This document shows, one piece after another, positions 1 to 12,539 of a stretch of 64,000 bases of DNA; the first letter of the stretch is position 1, and every line of letters starts with the position of its first letter. Source of the DNA: Spirometra erinaceieuropaei. Taxonomy: Eukaryota > Platyhelminthes > Cestoda > Diphyllobothriidea > Diphyllobothriidae. The notes under the pieces were generated by a model. It searched no databases. It worked only from the letters and a program-made list of their open reading frames with translations, and had not been told where the DNA came from. Made by a program: the position numbers and the translations under genes. The DNA is taken from NCBI GenBank assembly GCA_902702965.1, contig CACRXP010000420.1:420022-484021 (forward strand), read 5' to 3'.

Positions 1-1739
1 AAAAATATTTTAGGGTCTGTCTAAGACTGTCCGTAATACAGAACAAAAAATTGCTAATTTAGTCCTCAAAAGCGGCCTTCAGTTATATAAAAAATTGATT
101 GTTGAAGATTACGCATGTAAGCCTTTTCAAAGTAATCCGTCACTGACCCGCTTGGTAACATGAATCCATACGCAAACTTTAGTTCCTGTGTCATTTTTAT
201 CGGAGAAATCAGTCAAAATCCTGTTTAGCTTATTAAATTACGCCATTAATCAATTAAAATGCGTGAAATACGAAAATTCATATATACGTAAAAGTCCTCG
301 AAAAAAACGTTGCTTGACCAGTACTTCGTATGCCGACAGTAGGCAAAATGCCAGAGCTGAAATAACACTTATTTTTGAAAGAAATGTAAATCATCATAAG
401 TTACTACACTTTTGCTGTCATCTTTACTCAGTCTTTTGCATGGGAAGGATTTCTGAGCATGCAGAACTCGTCTTCACACTACTACAACCACTTGTTACTT
501 ATTTGGGTGTTTCAGCTTTTCTAGGAACTTGCTATTATTATAAAACCTAATAATGCCCTAACATTTCCTTTTTGTTTTAAATTCTGTTAACAATGTTATT
601 TTTCTACACAGACATTGGGTTTACACATAAGTGCAGACTACTCTATATTTGAAAAATCTTACGTGTGGCAGCGTTACTTGATTTATTTTTATTCATTGTT
701 GCAGCACCATGCAGTACCAAATTATCGACGTTTAAGTTGCACATCCAAATTTCTGCCTATGACACAAAGTTATGCAGGCGTTCAGAGTCCGTCTAAAATC
801 CTCATATTCAGGCAAACGATCGCATATAAAAGCATTACTCAAAAACGCAAACAATTGCATAAGTTTTGCTAACAATACTCAACTGTCGGATATGCGGAAG
901 AAAAGGCTGTCGCCTCCCAATACCAGTATACTCGACATACGCAATTGAAATGGTTACGTTTACATCGTATAAGAAGTAGACCTCATAAGATCTACCTAAA
1001 TAAAACGCTCCCCAACATCTTCAAGTAGCTGCCAATAGAATATTCCAGTCACAAGTATAAATGACAGTTTGAAAGTTACGCTCGCTTTGTTGGTCCGGTG
1101 CTGCACAGCAAGATAAGGGCAATCACGTTGACTTTTGTGTAAATCAGTCTACAGTGTTTTGGTAGTTTCCGTTACACATAACGCATTTTTAAAACCGCAC
1201 AATACGAATTATGTTGTCACTTTGTATCGCATGTAAATTTTCTGCCTATTTAATGTCTGGTAACACCAGGATAAACCAAATGTCGATCAAAACATAAAAA
1301 TGGGTTTAACGGTACTTATTGTTTTTAATGCAAGAAAGCATATGGACATTAAAAATAAAAATTTTAAAGTAGAATGCATTCCGCGTTTTTTGTTTATATT
1401 CAATATACTCATCCACTTCCTGCTTCACTTGGCTTGCGCAGACGAAGGACATATTATAATGAAAGACTGTTCCTTCCTATGTAAATGTTATTCATTTGAA
1501 ACATTCGCTGTCATATGTTATGTTATGCGCCAGCTCTTAGCCTTGGAGATTGCTTTCAAATACAAGCGCCGAATTCTGCTCTAATGTGCAAGGAATGTTT
1601 CGCAGGAAATTTATAAAAATCTTCACAGCATAGAAAAATGATGTTCTCGAGAGTATTATGGAAGGCAGTATAAATTGCCATAGGAATTCCTTCACAGGTG
1701 TCGCTGACCTATGCCATATTCAGGGGGGTAGAATTGAAC
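1..1739. other. No recognisable feature
   Basis: AT-rich sequence with several short open frames of 85-120 codons (188-550, 615-872, 1300-1584). None shows a domain, a signal peptide followed by a sensible protein, a splice pattern, or similarity to other parts of the window. I see no promoter or repeat here that I can support. Confidence 0.5.
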
Positions 1740-1872
1740 CTTCTGCGACCAAAAATTTGGAAATTATAGGTGCGTATGCTGCTAGCAACGTCTTAGATAG
1801 CCAATGAAATATGACATCGTGTATATTTCATATTTTGCATAAGCGCATTATTAAATGAGATGGTTATGCTGT
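1740..1872 (+). repeat. Fragment of dispersed repeat R2
   Basis: The stretch ending in CATTATTAAATGAGATGGTT lines up with the R2 copies near 24.92-25.03 kb and 63.70-63.81 kb: a run of AT-rich sequence, the ATTTCATATTTTGCATAAG-type segment, then an ATTATTAAATGAG-type segment. Only about 130 bases are present. The following 1880-2140 open frame (86 codons) contains an ambiguous base at 2001 and is unrecognised. Confidence 0.45.
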
Positions 1873-2339
1873 CGCCCATTTGACTAAGAGGCCGTCTAGG
1901 TTAGGACAGAAACGGATACGTATTGCGAGTGTAGGCAGCCATAATGGCAACGTCGTGCCTCTCGATGATTGGTTTACCACAGGCGGACACAGTCCAGACC
2001 NATGTCAGGCAAATGGGTTTTTGCAACTGATGCCTCCTGATCTTGCAGAAACTTCGCAAAGTGTTGTTTTACCTGCGGTTGTGGTCAGCAACGGCCGTTT
2101 TTCCAAACTGGCATTCAGCAAGCAGTCTCATATCAAATAAAGGGAGAATGTACATTTGACAGAAAAATACAATGTTTGGTGCTTTGGGAAGAGATATCGC
2201 ATGTGCACAGGCAGCGTACCAGTTATGATGCGTTTAGAGACATCTACATAGCACTGTCAGAAGGTCTTTAACGATTGTACGAAACTAACTCAATTTTGCG
2301 ACTGAGGTATCCGATAAACATGCATAACATAGTCATTTT

Positions 2340-2900
2340 TTATTAATTTGGTAGAAAAAAGCATTCCTTATTTTTCAATATGTGGCAGGTATGCTTTGAT
2401 TTTAAAAATGTTTATTAATTTATGAATAATTCTGAAGCTCATTTGTCGTTACACTTTCATTTAAGGTTTTTCAAACTGCAATCTATATAGTGGTAGGGAG
2501 CGTTCACTGATTATCCTTACAGAACACACTCATTTCGTGTTGTCTTACGGGCTCGAGAGAATGGTTAGAGGCGTGGCCTTCTAGCTCACACGTCGCGTGT
2601 TCGAGACTCGGTTGTTCCAAACTTCGGAGTTGGGTATGACTGGCTGACGGTGGTTAATAGGCCAGAAATTTCCATTCCAATCTTCCTTGTCTTTGTCGGT
2701 AATAACATACTACAAGCTATATATTTTCAGTGTACGGAAAATCACACATCGCTATCCGGGATCAAGAAAAAAGCATATGGAGATCATATAATTGAACAGT
2801 GGACTTGAGCAGCAGTGTTAACGCTTCAAGCAACACTGGTAAATTCAGACAAAACACTTAGTGAACAGACATTTCGGGGTTATATCAGTATATTTTAAGG
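2340..2900 (+). repeat. Dispersed repeat R1, interrupted by a SINE
   Basis: The two halves, 2340-2489 and 2713-2900, match the centre of the R1 copy at 29.22-29.46 kb: the block with TTACACTT, AAGGTTTTTCAAACTGCAA, then TATATTTTCAGTGTACGGAAA, then the segment reading towards AGTGGACTTGAGCA. The continuity of this match across the gap at 2490-2712 shows that the intervening DNA is an insertion. Confidence 0.6.
2490..2712 (+). mobile_element. tRNA-like SINE insertion with target-site duplication
   Basis: The body carries a possible RNA polymerase III type 2 promoter: an A-box-like TGGTTAGAGG at 2562-2571 and a B-box-like GTTCGAGAC at 2599-2607, spaced as in tRNA genes. It is flanked by CAATCTATATA (2479-2489) and CAAGCTATATA (2713-2723), an 11-base direct repeat with one mismatch. 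The neighbouring DNA is a copy of R1 that lacks this segment elsewhere, so the boundaries are well supported. The A box lies about 70 bases from the left edge, further in than usual, so the 5' end may include extra sequence. No complete tRNA cloverleaf could be drawn, so this is a tRNA-derived or tRNA-like element rather than a tRNA gene. Confidence 0.6.
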
Positions 2901-3599
2901 GTAATAGACAATACCTTAAAAATCATAAATGTAGTTAAAGTAAAAAATTTTTAGAAGTAAGTTTTTACCAATTGAGTAAAAATAAACATTGTAGGCCTGA
3001 GTTCTATGATACATTTGCATTTGCAAGAGTCTGGAATATTAATGTGAAAATGCCATATTATGCATGTAGTCATTTGCATCGAAGCGTAGCTTCCGAAGCC
3101 GCCTGAAAAGACGTTCGGTCATAAGTCGGCATCCCGCAATAACTGTAATATCTAGGGTTTATGTTGAAAGGTAATAAACGTTGCAACCCAACCAAGATTA
3201 TCTTCCCAAGTCGGAAAAGCATTTCAGGATTTCAGTAATTGTGAGTTGGCATTTGCTTTTTCTAAGGAGCATTATGCTGGCCGGAAAGTATCAGTATTCA
3301 GCATCAGTGTAGTTCAGGGAAAGTAAATGTATGCCTTTGAAATCCCCATTGTTTACCTGCACAGGAAGAATATAAAGAAAATGGAAAGGAAGTAACATAA
3401 AATAAATACAAGGAGAATAACATAAAACCCTACAGATGAACACAAAATATCGTGCATTAACAACATTTAGAGGCATATGAAATCGATTTGTTGATTAAAT
3501 GCAGCAGACAGTTGAAGTTCACCTAAGATACAGGAGACGGAAAAAATTTTTTTCATTCTGCAAGCATCGTGGTAAATGCAAGCAGCGGTGTGCGTTGTG
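2901..3599. other. No recognisable feature
   Basis: AT-rich DNA with only short unsupported open frames. No repeat match found by eye. Confidence 0.4.
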
Positions 3600-4665
3600 G
3601 TTTAAAATTAATAAATTACATAAACATATGTTTCTCGCCCATTTGTAGTAGCATCGTCATAACACTGAATTGCCGGCGTTGGCCATCAAAGTGGCTGTAG
3701 TCCGACGTTAATGTAGTGCGCTCTCCAATGTTGCTCTAGCCTCTGTTTAAAAGTGTCTACGGATCCCGATATAACAACATCCTCAGGCAAGGCATTCCAA
3801 GCTGCAACTTCTTTGTTGGAGAAGAAGACCTTCGCTTGTCTGGCCGAGCATCAGTTACACGTGGTTTGAGTGGATGGCCTCTCAGTTTAGCCGTAGTCGC
3901 CAACTCCAAGAAGTTACCTGATGCGAGGCAGCAGCCCAACCTGCGCACGATGCGGAAAGCCTGTATCAGGTCCCCACGTGGTTGTTTGCAACTTAAAGTA
4001 AAGAGGTCAAGATTAGTTAATTGTGTTTCCTAGGGTAGTGACCACTGCCCAAATACAAGTTTCAGTGATCTCCGTTGAACCTTTTCGAGTATGTTCAAGT
4101 ATTTAGCGGTCCAGGATCTCCATGCTTGGATAGCAAACTCCAGGTGCGGTCGCACGAAAGTTTGAAAGACCTTGGCGAAGAAGTTTTCATCAAAGGAAGA
4201 GAGCGTCCGTTTGACGAGGTATAGAATGGACATCGCCGACTTGGCTACCTTTCAGAATTGCAGTGAAGGCATTAGTGAGGTTGTGATCCATACACCCAAG
4301 TCCTTCTGGGCGTCGACTTCTTGCAGTGCTTTGTCAGTCAGACGGTAGACCGTGTGGTTAGGAGAACTGGTTCTGCCGACGCGTAGGAAATTGCACTTGT
4401 TTACTTTGAACGTTAGAAGCCAATCTTTTGACCAATGCTCGATGTGGATCAGATGTGTCTGCAGTCGCGCCTTGTAAACTTCGCTTCGTATGGTATTGCA
4501 GATCTTTACGTCATTGGCAAACATTGCGAAATTGCAATCCAGCTCGTTTCCGCAGTTGTCTGCATATACGAGGAACAGTGTAGGACCAGAAACTGGGCCT
4601 TAGGTGGCACCAATCCTACCGACAACGTCGGCAGATTGATAATCACAATAGCTTTCATTTACAGC
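3600..4665 (-). pseudogene. LINE (non-LTR retrotransposon) reverse transcriptase relic, 3' end
   Basis: Reading the minus strand from about 4660 down, one frame gives the second half of a CR1/jockey-like LINE reverse transcriptase. A degenerate PQG...GPTLFLVYADN segment comes first, then the catalytic box as FAND (normally FADD) at about 4515-4525. Next are KCNFLRVGR, KDLGVWI, VFQTFVRPHLEFAIQAW and LEKVQRR...L, and finally TKLRGHPLK-type and WNALPEDVV-type C-terminal motifs. The frame is interrupted by TAA near the PQG box and TGA near 4250. A TAG follows near 4030, and a frameshift near 3840 moves the WNALPEDVV end into another frame. The catalytic Asp to Asn change and the stops make it dead. 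The 3' end fades into TAATTTATTAATTTTAAA-like DNA near 3600. The 5' half, including the endonuclease, is missing. Confidence 0.8.
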
Positions 4666-5949
4666 TAAATTTTATCCGTCTAATTCAGGCTAATTTGAAA
4701 TGAATGAACATGATGTTTTCCGAAACGCATAAATGTTTCGTACTTTAGAAATGACAGTTTTTCAATCACATTTTATTTTCTTTTGGATGAACCAATATCC
4801 CTTAAATTCATTGATATCTCAAAATGACGATCCCGTCGTTTTCAGCATGCTCAAGCACTAAATAGTCAAATGCCAAAGGACGCATAAATAATCGGATATT
4901 TTGCTGCAGTGAATGGGTATAAAACTGTTTGTTTTTGTGGCCTTCCGTAAATCCACAATTCGCAAAGAAATGGGCAGGGCATTCTGATTTTAAGCAGTGC
5001 ATTTTCAGAGGTATGGCAATTCTGTGGTAAAACTGCGACACGAAAACAAATTCTAGGCCAAGGCAAATACGATAAAATATATAAAATTGTGAGATTGAAG
5101 GGAACGTTTGTTTGTGGCCAAACAATTTTTAAATGACCGAGTGAGTTCTGTGGAAGAGCATGAAGCATCTCGAAAGTCGACAACACAGTAACCATGTAAG
5201 AGGCTTTTCAGAGACGCCAGTAATCAGGAAAGTATTGCCATATGATCAAAACACATCACTGGGTTCGTTTGTAAACATTCACTTTATCTGTCAATAACTT
5301 TCCATCCCTGTGAACATAAAAATATGACGGAAACCGCCATCTGCATAAAAACGAACATCCAACGACTGAGGATTTCGTTAAATCATTTCAACATGTGTTT
5401 GTTTTTCTAGGTGTTGCTGGGCATCAACTGCAGAAATGGTCACCATAGCAGTTTATTTACAACGATTTTCTGTGGTAATAGCAAGCGCTTCTATTCGTCT
5501 GATGGATAACGGCCTGGAAACCTCGCCTCTCTGTCTAGCACAAAATTGCACATATGCTTTGAGGACGGTCATTTGTGTCACGTGAACATCCGTATGATGT
5601 GACCACAATGTCTGGCCAGTCTGGGATATGCCAGCCGGCCAATCAAATCAAAGGCTGACACGAACATGCTCGCGCCCCGTCCCTTCAAGCACCTTGCGTT
5701 ATGCCGCTAAACGGCTCCCACTACTTATAAGCCGTTAAGTACATGTTTAGTCGTAGACTCAGAATATCAAGTAAATTTCGCATTATGCTTAGCCCTAAGA
5801 AGTCCTGTTTATGAGCGACACAAAGTATGAACAAAAGTACGTCATCTTAAGCGAATATTACGCTTTGTAGTAAAGGCGCACTTTGGACTGCACGCGATGA
5901 GATCTATCGCAGATACTCATGACCCACGCATCTCCTGGTAGTGACATCG
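4666..5949. other. No recognisable gene; weak R5-like patch
   Basis: No supported gene. Two overlapping minus-strand open frames (4808-5125 and 4866-5195) have no recognisable features. The patch at about 5590-5870 shares scattered words with repeat R5 (the run CTTGCGTTATGCCGC...CTACTTAT), suggesting an old diverged R5 copy. Confidence 0.35.
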
Positions 5950-7800
5950 TTTCAGGACGCAATCGACGGAATGCTGGGCCGAGTTTCTAGACGCATCATA
6001 TTCTGCTAGTAGTCATTCGTGTGCTGAAAAGACTGTTCGTTTTCGAGGTCGTCATCGTGGGACCCCTATTGAATGTCAATCTTTCGTTTGAAACTCATGA
6101 CTATTGGGGGTGTTGCAAATGCTTTCGCCTCCAATATATCCAGCACATCCGCTGGAATTAGGTGACATGTGATGCAGCCATAAACGCAGTGATGCATTAA
6201 AAGTTCGTCTGGTTTTTTTGAAATCACGCTCCCTAACGCGTTCCGCGACTCTCAATCTGTATAATGACCAGACGCTCAACAGGTATTACTTCCTGTCCTA
6301 CACCATCCCAGATTTTTATCGAAATTTAGTATAGGCCTAACCTCCTCATTTACTTACTTCGTTATCCGAAATATGCTATATAAATATTGCCCTATTTCTA
6401 TGTAAAAGGCGTCACCAGCAGCATACATACTTAACCTTTTTAAAATTCTGGAAACAGTAGATTAAGTTTGTTTTTCTTAATTTACTTTTATCGGTGCAGT
6501 TTTGAAAAAATGCCTGAAAATTGCGAATTTATTCAAAACTGCCTTTTTGCAGTCTAACTGGAAGAGTGCGCATACTCACATGTTATTCCGCAGTGTGGGC
6601 GACTACGTGGATTTGCTGATTTCGGATGTTTAGACATGTTTGTGGACCTGAAGTGACCCATTCGATTGATTGCTTGTCAACTGTCATAAAGGCGCTGAGT
6701 TCCCAGACGCGTCATATTCTGCTAGCAATTATTCGCGTGATGCAATCACTGTTGGTTTTCAAAGTTGCCATCGTGGGACACGTTTGATTCATCTTAAATG
6801 TCAAGCCTTCGTTCGAAATACATGACGGGTAGGCGTGTTGCAAATACTTCCTTCTGCAGTTCATTAATTGGAATATGGTGACATGTGATTCAGCCATAAG
6901 CACATGATGCCTTAGGATTTCGTCTGGTTTTTTGCAAGCACGCTCGCTTACGCGTTCGGCGACTCCTGATTTCTTAGTCTACTATCGGGCTCTGTGATTT
7001 CGTAATGACCAAATTAACAACATGTGTTATTCGACGTCCTACGCCAGCCGCTGTTTGTGAAGATATTTTGTAGAGACACGAACTGCTCATTTAATAAGTT
7101 GCTTATCCGCAAATATACACTATAGATAGTTTTATATTTCCCTATCATTGGCGTTACCAGAAATATACGCACTTAGCACTCTTAGAATTCTGGTAACGAT
7201 AGATTACAGTTGCTCTTCTGAATTAGGCTTAAATCAGTGTCAGTTGTAAAAAAATGCCTATGATGTTTAGCACTACCTTCAAGGCTACTTCCAACATGCC
7301 AACAGCAGCAACCTCTTATGGTTTGTGAGGGCCGATCTACGTGCATCGTGTTCTGCACATGCAAGCGAGCAGGAGGGTTTTACTCCAGACTGGTGAGTAT
7401 TCACGGGACTTAATATTGCGTCTCGGCGCAGAAATGCATTTCAAATTTCAATTAATCCGGTAGCTGGAATAGCTTGCTGACAACCGCAATATGGAGTAAC
7501 TGTACGTGGAACTCAGCTTATCATCTACAGTTCAACATACATTTCTGTGGACCAAAGATGTTCAAGCTAGACGCCGTCATATACGCCTAACTGATCGACG
7601 TATTTTGCGATACCGTATGTTTTTCTAGCTAATCTTATCTATTTTCATTGCGTGTGTTTGGCAGAACTGGACTGGTTTTATCTGTTAACGATTAAATGCG
7701 CTGGGTTCAATGAACGTTGACTTAAGCGAGGTAGGACTATTTCCATGCCCAATTGCGTTATTCTAAATATAATGTATGCAGTGTTGAGACATCTCATATA
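5950..7800 (-). repeat. Repeat R2, two tandem copies
   Basis: Two minus-strand copies, about 5950-6500 and 6660-7800. Diagnostic words on the minus strand include TTTTTACAACTGACACTGAT, AATTCAGAAGAGCA, GGAACGCGTTAG and CATCACATGTCACC. They match the tandem plus-strand pair at 23.8-24.82 and 24.84-25.23 kb, and single copies at 33.4, 53.6 and 63.1 kb. The two-copy layout here mirrors that in block B, as expected if A and B are inverted duplicates. No coding capacity is evident. Confidence 0.7.
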
Positions 7801-7849
7801 TTACCATCTATATACGCATGTCAGGATGCTGCTGATGTGCGTATACGAT

Positions 7850-9250
7850 AGATGGAGTATTATCGGCCGACATCTGACAATTCGATTTGTGTATATGCCG
7901 GTCCACTGCTGGTAGACGAACAAATACAATTAAAATTTTCCGTTAGTTGTAAGTTCTGTCGAATACTAACTGTCAGGAATGAAAGCACACGTACGGCGAC
8001 GATATATGCCCATATCTTTACACAGGGCTCAAGTCATTACTCCTCAAAAAGGACTATTGAAGAATTTGATTTCTGTAGCAATGACTGGTGCATCAGGATA
8101 ATAGTCAAATCGCCTCACATAACTGTACGTTATTGACGCGTTGCAAATTAAAGTTAGATTAACAAAATTCCAAGGATTGTTTCCGTCGTCAGACCGATGA
8201 CTGCATGCGAAGCCTTCACTGCTCATGGTTTTTCAAGGTAGAAGTTATAACATGTTTCTAAAAACCTCGAGTGAGTTGAACTACCGCATTTCATGGGGTA
8301 GGTCAGATAATTTAAATTGTTCACAAATAACGAACAAGGACAATTTGTAAAAGTAAATACATCTTTTGCATATGAATCATTGTAAAAATCAAGCACCTTA
8401 ACGAAAATAGTGTTTGAAAGTCTGTTTTTTGTACAATTGACATAACTATCCTCTAAACACTGTGATTATTGACCTGTGGCACATTTTGAATTGGGAGATG
8501 CTTGCGCATTCATTCCAAATTGATGTTACGAGAACTCACGCATGTCCAGGCATGTCAGAAAATTTTACTTGATTTTGCCTACAAAGGCGTGATAGAAATA
8601 AATGCTTAAATACGGCCAAAGACGAAGAAACGTAAAAAACATCAGGCGGCTCATTAAAAAATTTCCTGCGTCTCCGGGAAACGGTTTTTTTCTGCCCTCT
8701 CCATCATGAATTTTGCGACTGGGAAATCCACCGTGTTTTAGCAATTTCAGGGAGCAGCTGGCGGTCATTAGAAAACATGCTAAATGACATGCTCTACATT
8801 TTTCCTCTAGAAAAACCTTCGCAGCAAAACGATTCTTAGAGAGAAAGTATGAAAATGAGTGTTTTTCATAGATGGTGGACCCTGTCATATTTCCGCTGAT
8901 GTAAAGATAAAAATTTACCAAACACCAAGCAAAACACTGTAACATCTTGCACTCTTCTGCTTCTCCATGACAAATGTTAACCTTCCGTAATACAATATAA
9001 AGCCTCCCTATCCTCTTACTAGATGCGTCATTATCAAGCCCATTTTGCCCTGCTTGCCTACTGTTGTACGTCTTTCTGAAACTATAAATGTACCATTGAG
9101 TGATGATCTGAACACTGAAATGGCGAATATGTGCTTTTCCCGTTGTGACATTGCGTGTTTGCGGAAAGCGTGCCCGACAAATGATATGCGACTAATGCAC
9201 CAAATTCGAATATCTAATTAGTGAAGAGCGTTTTAGCAGTTTTTCTTGAC
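7850..9250 (-). repeat. Repeat R3
   Basis: The minus strand matches the plus strand at 33.82-36.11 kb and 51.85-53.64 kb. Shared segments include the one around GGTGCATCAGG / CAAATCGCCT (8088-8114 here, near 35.96-35.99 kb) and the stretch with CCTCGAGTGAG/TTTCTAAAAAC. They also include the piece around 8640-8900 corresponding to 34.45-34.75 and 52.5-52.8 kb. Open frames in it (7852-8136, 8565-8945) are not conserved by codon. No transposase or reverse transcriptase is visible. Confidence 0.65.
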
Positions 9251-9629
9251 TTTTGTATAAGTCAAAAAAATGGGGATACCTTGAAACAAGTAATAAGCTG
9301 CAGAAGTTACAAATGCATTTTAAGCAATCAAATCAAACAGATTATAAAAGGCTAAATTTTAAGATCAAAATGTCATTCTGTGTTGCCACAATTACGCATT
9401 ATTTCACACCCTTCATTATGCAAAGCCTGTTGAACTAAACGACGATTTTCACGTGCACAAAGGTGGTTTAGATAAACGAATCATATATAGGTTTATTAAA
9501 TGTAGCAGACAAATATGTGGATTAACAGAATTTGTCTAGGTCAGTTATAAACTGAGAAAATTACCTACATAAAGGATAACGTTGATTTCCGGCTGGTTTT
9601 CTAACTTTCTAACACAAAATGCATACACA
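9251..9629. other. No recognisable feature
   Basis: AT-rich spacer between R3 and R4 with one unsupported 61-codon frame. Confidence 0.4.
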
Positions 9630-11000
9630 TGGACACTCGGAATGTGGAGGTGGAGGTGGATTAAAGTGTTATTAGACTTCTCGCCGAATCACATCAAACG
9701 AAATTAAAAATTTGGAATTATAACAGCCGAGAGCATTAAATGATTTTCGTAAATAATGTGTTTGTCCACGTGCAGCATCATCTGATATAAACGAAATTAA
9801 GCAGAAAAAGTAAATTGAACAAAAGCCATTTATCTTATGCATTCGGGAACATGTCATACGTAAACACTTATATGGCAACCCAAAAATATTACCAAACGGC
9901 AAACATTTTCGACCCATATCAAGAAAAGTCCCACCTATGACATGAAATCGTGCTGTTTTCTAAATTTCACATGCACATATCAAACATAATTTTTTGGCTC
10001 TAAAATAAGCTGTGTATTACCTGATTCCCTCGGAAAACATTGAGCAAAAATGAATTTTCAACTGCGGAGAGCTCACTTTCTATAATTCTTCGAGGCCAAT
10101 TATACTCCTTTCAGATGGCAACAGGCTTGCTTGCGCAACGGATATCTAGGACAGGTATTAGCATATTCATTTGCCCAAATATTTTAAAAGAAAACTTTCG
10201 CTCAGATTTATGGATAGCACGATTTATTCAATTGTGTAGACACAAAGTACGCACAAATAACAGGACATTGACTTGAAGGGGCTGGACAAATGAAGAAAAT
10301 GCGCAAGGTTTGAGGCTTCCAAAAATCCTCAAACCAGCTTCTCTCATCAGGGATAGCAAGTACGACTATGTACAATGTATAAAACCGTTAATGTCGAGTG
10401 CAATTTAAATAACTAGTTTTTGAGCAAACTGTTATTATGGTGCAATACATGTCCTAGTCGCAATGAGTTAAACTAGAGACTTTTTATTTTCTGTGCATTA
10501 CCGTCTAAGAAGCCCGACATCTCTCAGTTCGATTCCTTAGTATTCGCTAATGCTCATCTAAGAGCATTTCTTTCCGTGACATATCTTAGATTAAGGTGAC
10601 TTGCACTAATAGAATATTACTTAGGGATTAATCTTGGCTAAGCGAAGGTTGGAGGCCTCGGTTCAAACTGCCAAAAGGAATTTTATCAAGTTTTTTAAGG
10701 CGCTGACGCATATAACCCAACTCAGTGCCAATGTAACATGTGGCCTGACGAGACATTATCAAAAGCAAACTTATGTCTGCCAGCTAGTCTCACGAATTCG
10801 AGAATGTATTGTGTACATCAAGGTAATTGATCATATACACATACCATTTTACATGTTGAAAATAATTTCTTTCTGAAAATGGAGACGAATATATGCCGAT
10901 GATGTCTGCACGCAAATAACAAATGTCAGCAAAATCGTCATCTGCATTAAATGGTTCATTGTAAATCTCACCATGTGGTAAAGGATTTCAAAAAGCGTTT
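9630..11000 (+). repeat. Repeat R4
   Basis: Colinear with 55.04-56.38 kb in the same orientation. Shared words include GTGGAGGTGGATTAAAGTGT-type (here) versus GTGGAGGTGGATAAAAG (there), TTTTCGTAAATA, GGCTGGACAAATGAAGAAAA followed by TGCGCAA, and the GCCGATGA...TCTG(C/T)ACGCAAA stretch near the end. Similarity is patchy but ordered over about 1.35 kb. No protein domain was recognised in any frame. Confidence 0.65.
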
Positions 11001-11099
11001 TATTTCGGAGATTTCGCCTGAAAACCAACAGGGAAGCTTTCACTGCGTTAGTATCATGAGAGAGGCATTCTGTTGCATACGTTCAATTACCTATTTGCC

Positions 11100-12085
11100 T
11101 AGACAACTTGTAGATGGCATCGATGTAAACAATGACACTCTGTAATGCACGAACCTGCATGCGGCGCTTCATTTTCCTCTGTCAAGTCAAGGCCATGCCG
11201 GTGCGAACATTCGCACACCCAACACGCTCGGTCGTCTCTCCCCTCGAACGCCTTACGTTAGGCCGCCAAACTACTCCGCCTACTTATGCGTCGTCTCTTC
11301 TTTAAATAAAACAAATTTCCTCACGGTTGCTTTTAGCCTAAAAAAACTGGCCTGTATAGTAGTGGGCAGTTATGCCAATGTCAGAATGGCCGCGGAAATA
11401 TTACTTTCTATTTAAACCCAAATACCATGAGTCACTTTACACGCGTATTGCACATAAGTCTTTCCCATGCTGTACGTCCTTCACAGATGAACATTGGCGA
11501 ATTCATATTTTGTTCCAAAATAAAAAGCGGCGAATATTTTAGAATTTTTAATTGAATGTATTTCAATGAGTAAGAACGACGAATGTTAGTGAGAAAATTC
11601 ACACCAAGTAAGCAGCATTTGTAAGAAAAGGTAAATGATAGAAAGCTGAAATGCTGGCTTCCCGCCGTCACTAAAAATGCCTTAGGATTATTCTGTGCGA
11701 TCATAAATAAAGCAATTCTACTTAGGCAATATTTAGGAATCAAGAGCACATTTTTGAATTTCGCACACAAGTTGCAGACAAAGCACATGTATCGTACCTA
11801 TTATGTCTACCACTGTGCCTTGATCAAACACTAGGCGTCGAGGCAGAATTTTTGGCAATTTACTGTGGGAATGCGTTTTTCAGTGCATACAAAATTGATT
11901 GTTCCCAATGCAACACTGAGCAATTCAATTGCCTTAACATTGTCTCATCATCTATCCACAAGCATCTCAGGGAAAACATCGAATGACAGATCTTGTGCAA
12001 CGACAGCCGCATATCTGAAATGCTTTGTCGGATAAGGGAGAATTGCTTACGTGACCCTGTAATAGAAATCATCAGACAAGATAAT
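11100..12085 (+). repeat. Repeat R5, upstream flank of mucin-like gene A
   Basis: The reverse complement of 22.1-23.1 kb and a diverged relative of 43.9-44.5 kb (+). Shared segments include GCCATGCCGGTGC, the CTCGGTCGT / GCCGCCAAACTACTCC run, CATACAAAATTGA and GAGCAATTCAATTGCCTTAA. It lies upstream of a mucin-like gene at 14.1 kb, 19.7 kb and 44.9 kb, so it is best read as part of the ancestral upstream flank rather than as a mobile element. No protein was recognised. Confidence 0.6.
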
Positions 12086-12539
12086 TACCGCATATATCGT
12101 TGTAGGGACGTTGCCGGCCTCTGAATGTACCTCTACCGGCCTGCCTGTAATAAACAAAACGGTGGCAAACAGCTGTTTAAATAGTTTATGTTTTACAACT
12201 TATTTTCGAGTTCTTTATAAATGTAAATGCACTTTATTAAAGCTGTGCACAAAAAGCCTACCTTTGTTCAGTTTGCAGCAAATAATTGCTTTCTTTTGTC
12301 ATTCATGCTTGCAGTGTCCGCAAGGCTCTTTAAACAACTTTCAACGAGCACTTCCCACTAAGCATGATCTCTTCAGCGTTTGATTTTTGATTTGGCTTGT
12401 CCTTGCATGCAGCATAAACAAGGGAATACATGGAAGGAAGCAGCATATTTCCAGCCAAGTGTCTTCCAAATCTTTGGTGGATTTTACTAACGTATAAGAT
12501 GCGGCTAATCAGGTGAAAACTCCGTAGATAAATAGCTTT
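12086..12539. other. No recognisable feature
   Basis: Spacer between R5 and the PLE-containing block; two unsupported open frames on opposite strands. Confidence 0.4.

Noticed and set aside
2545..2620. Possible tRNA gene
   Set aside because: A- and B-box-like words exist, but acceptor and anticodon stems do not form and the segment lies inside an insertion with target duplications, so a SINE explains it better.
7852..8136. Conserved peptide LLVDEQIQLKF...CKFCRILTV shared with 23301-23546 (-)
   Set aside because: The shared peptide follows from DNA repeat R3. Differences between the copies are not concentrated at silent positions, so there is no sign of selection on a protein.
9649..9662. 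GGAGGTGGAGGTGGA microsatellite
   Set aside because: Only two or three short units; it is part of repeat R4.
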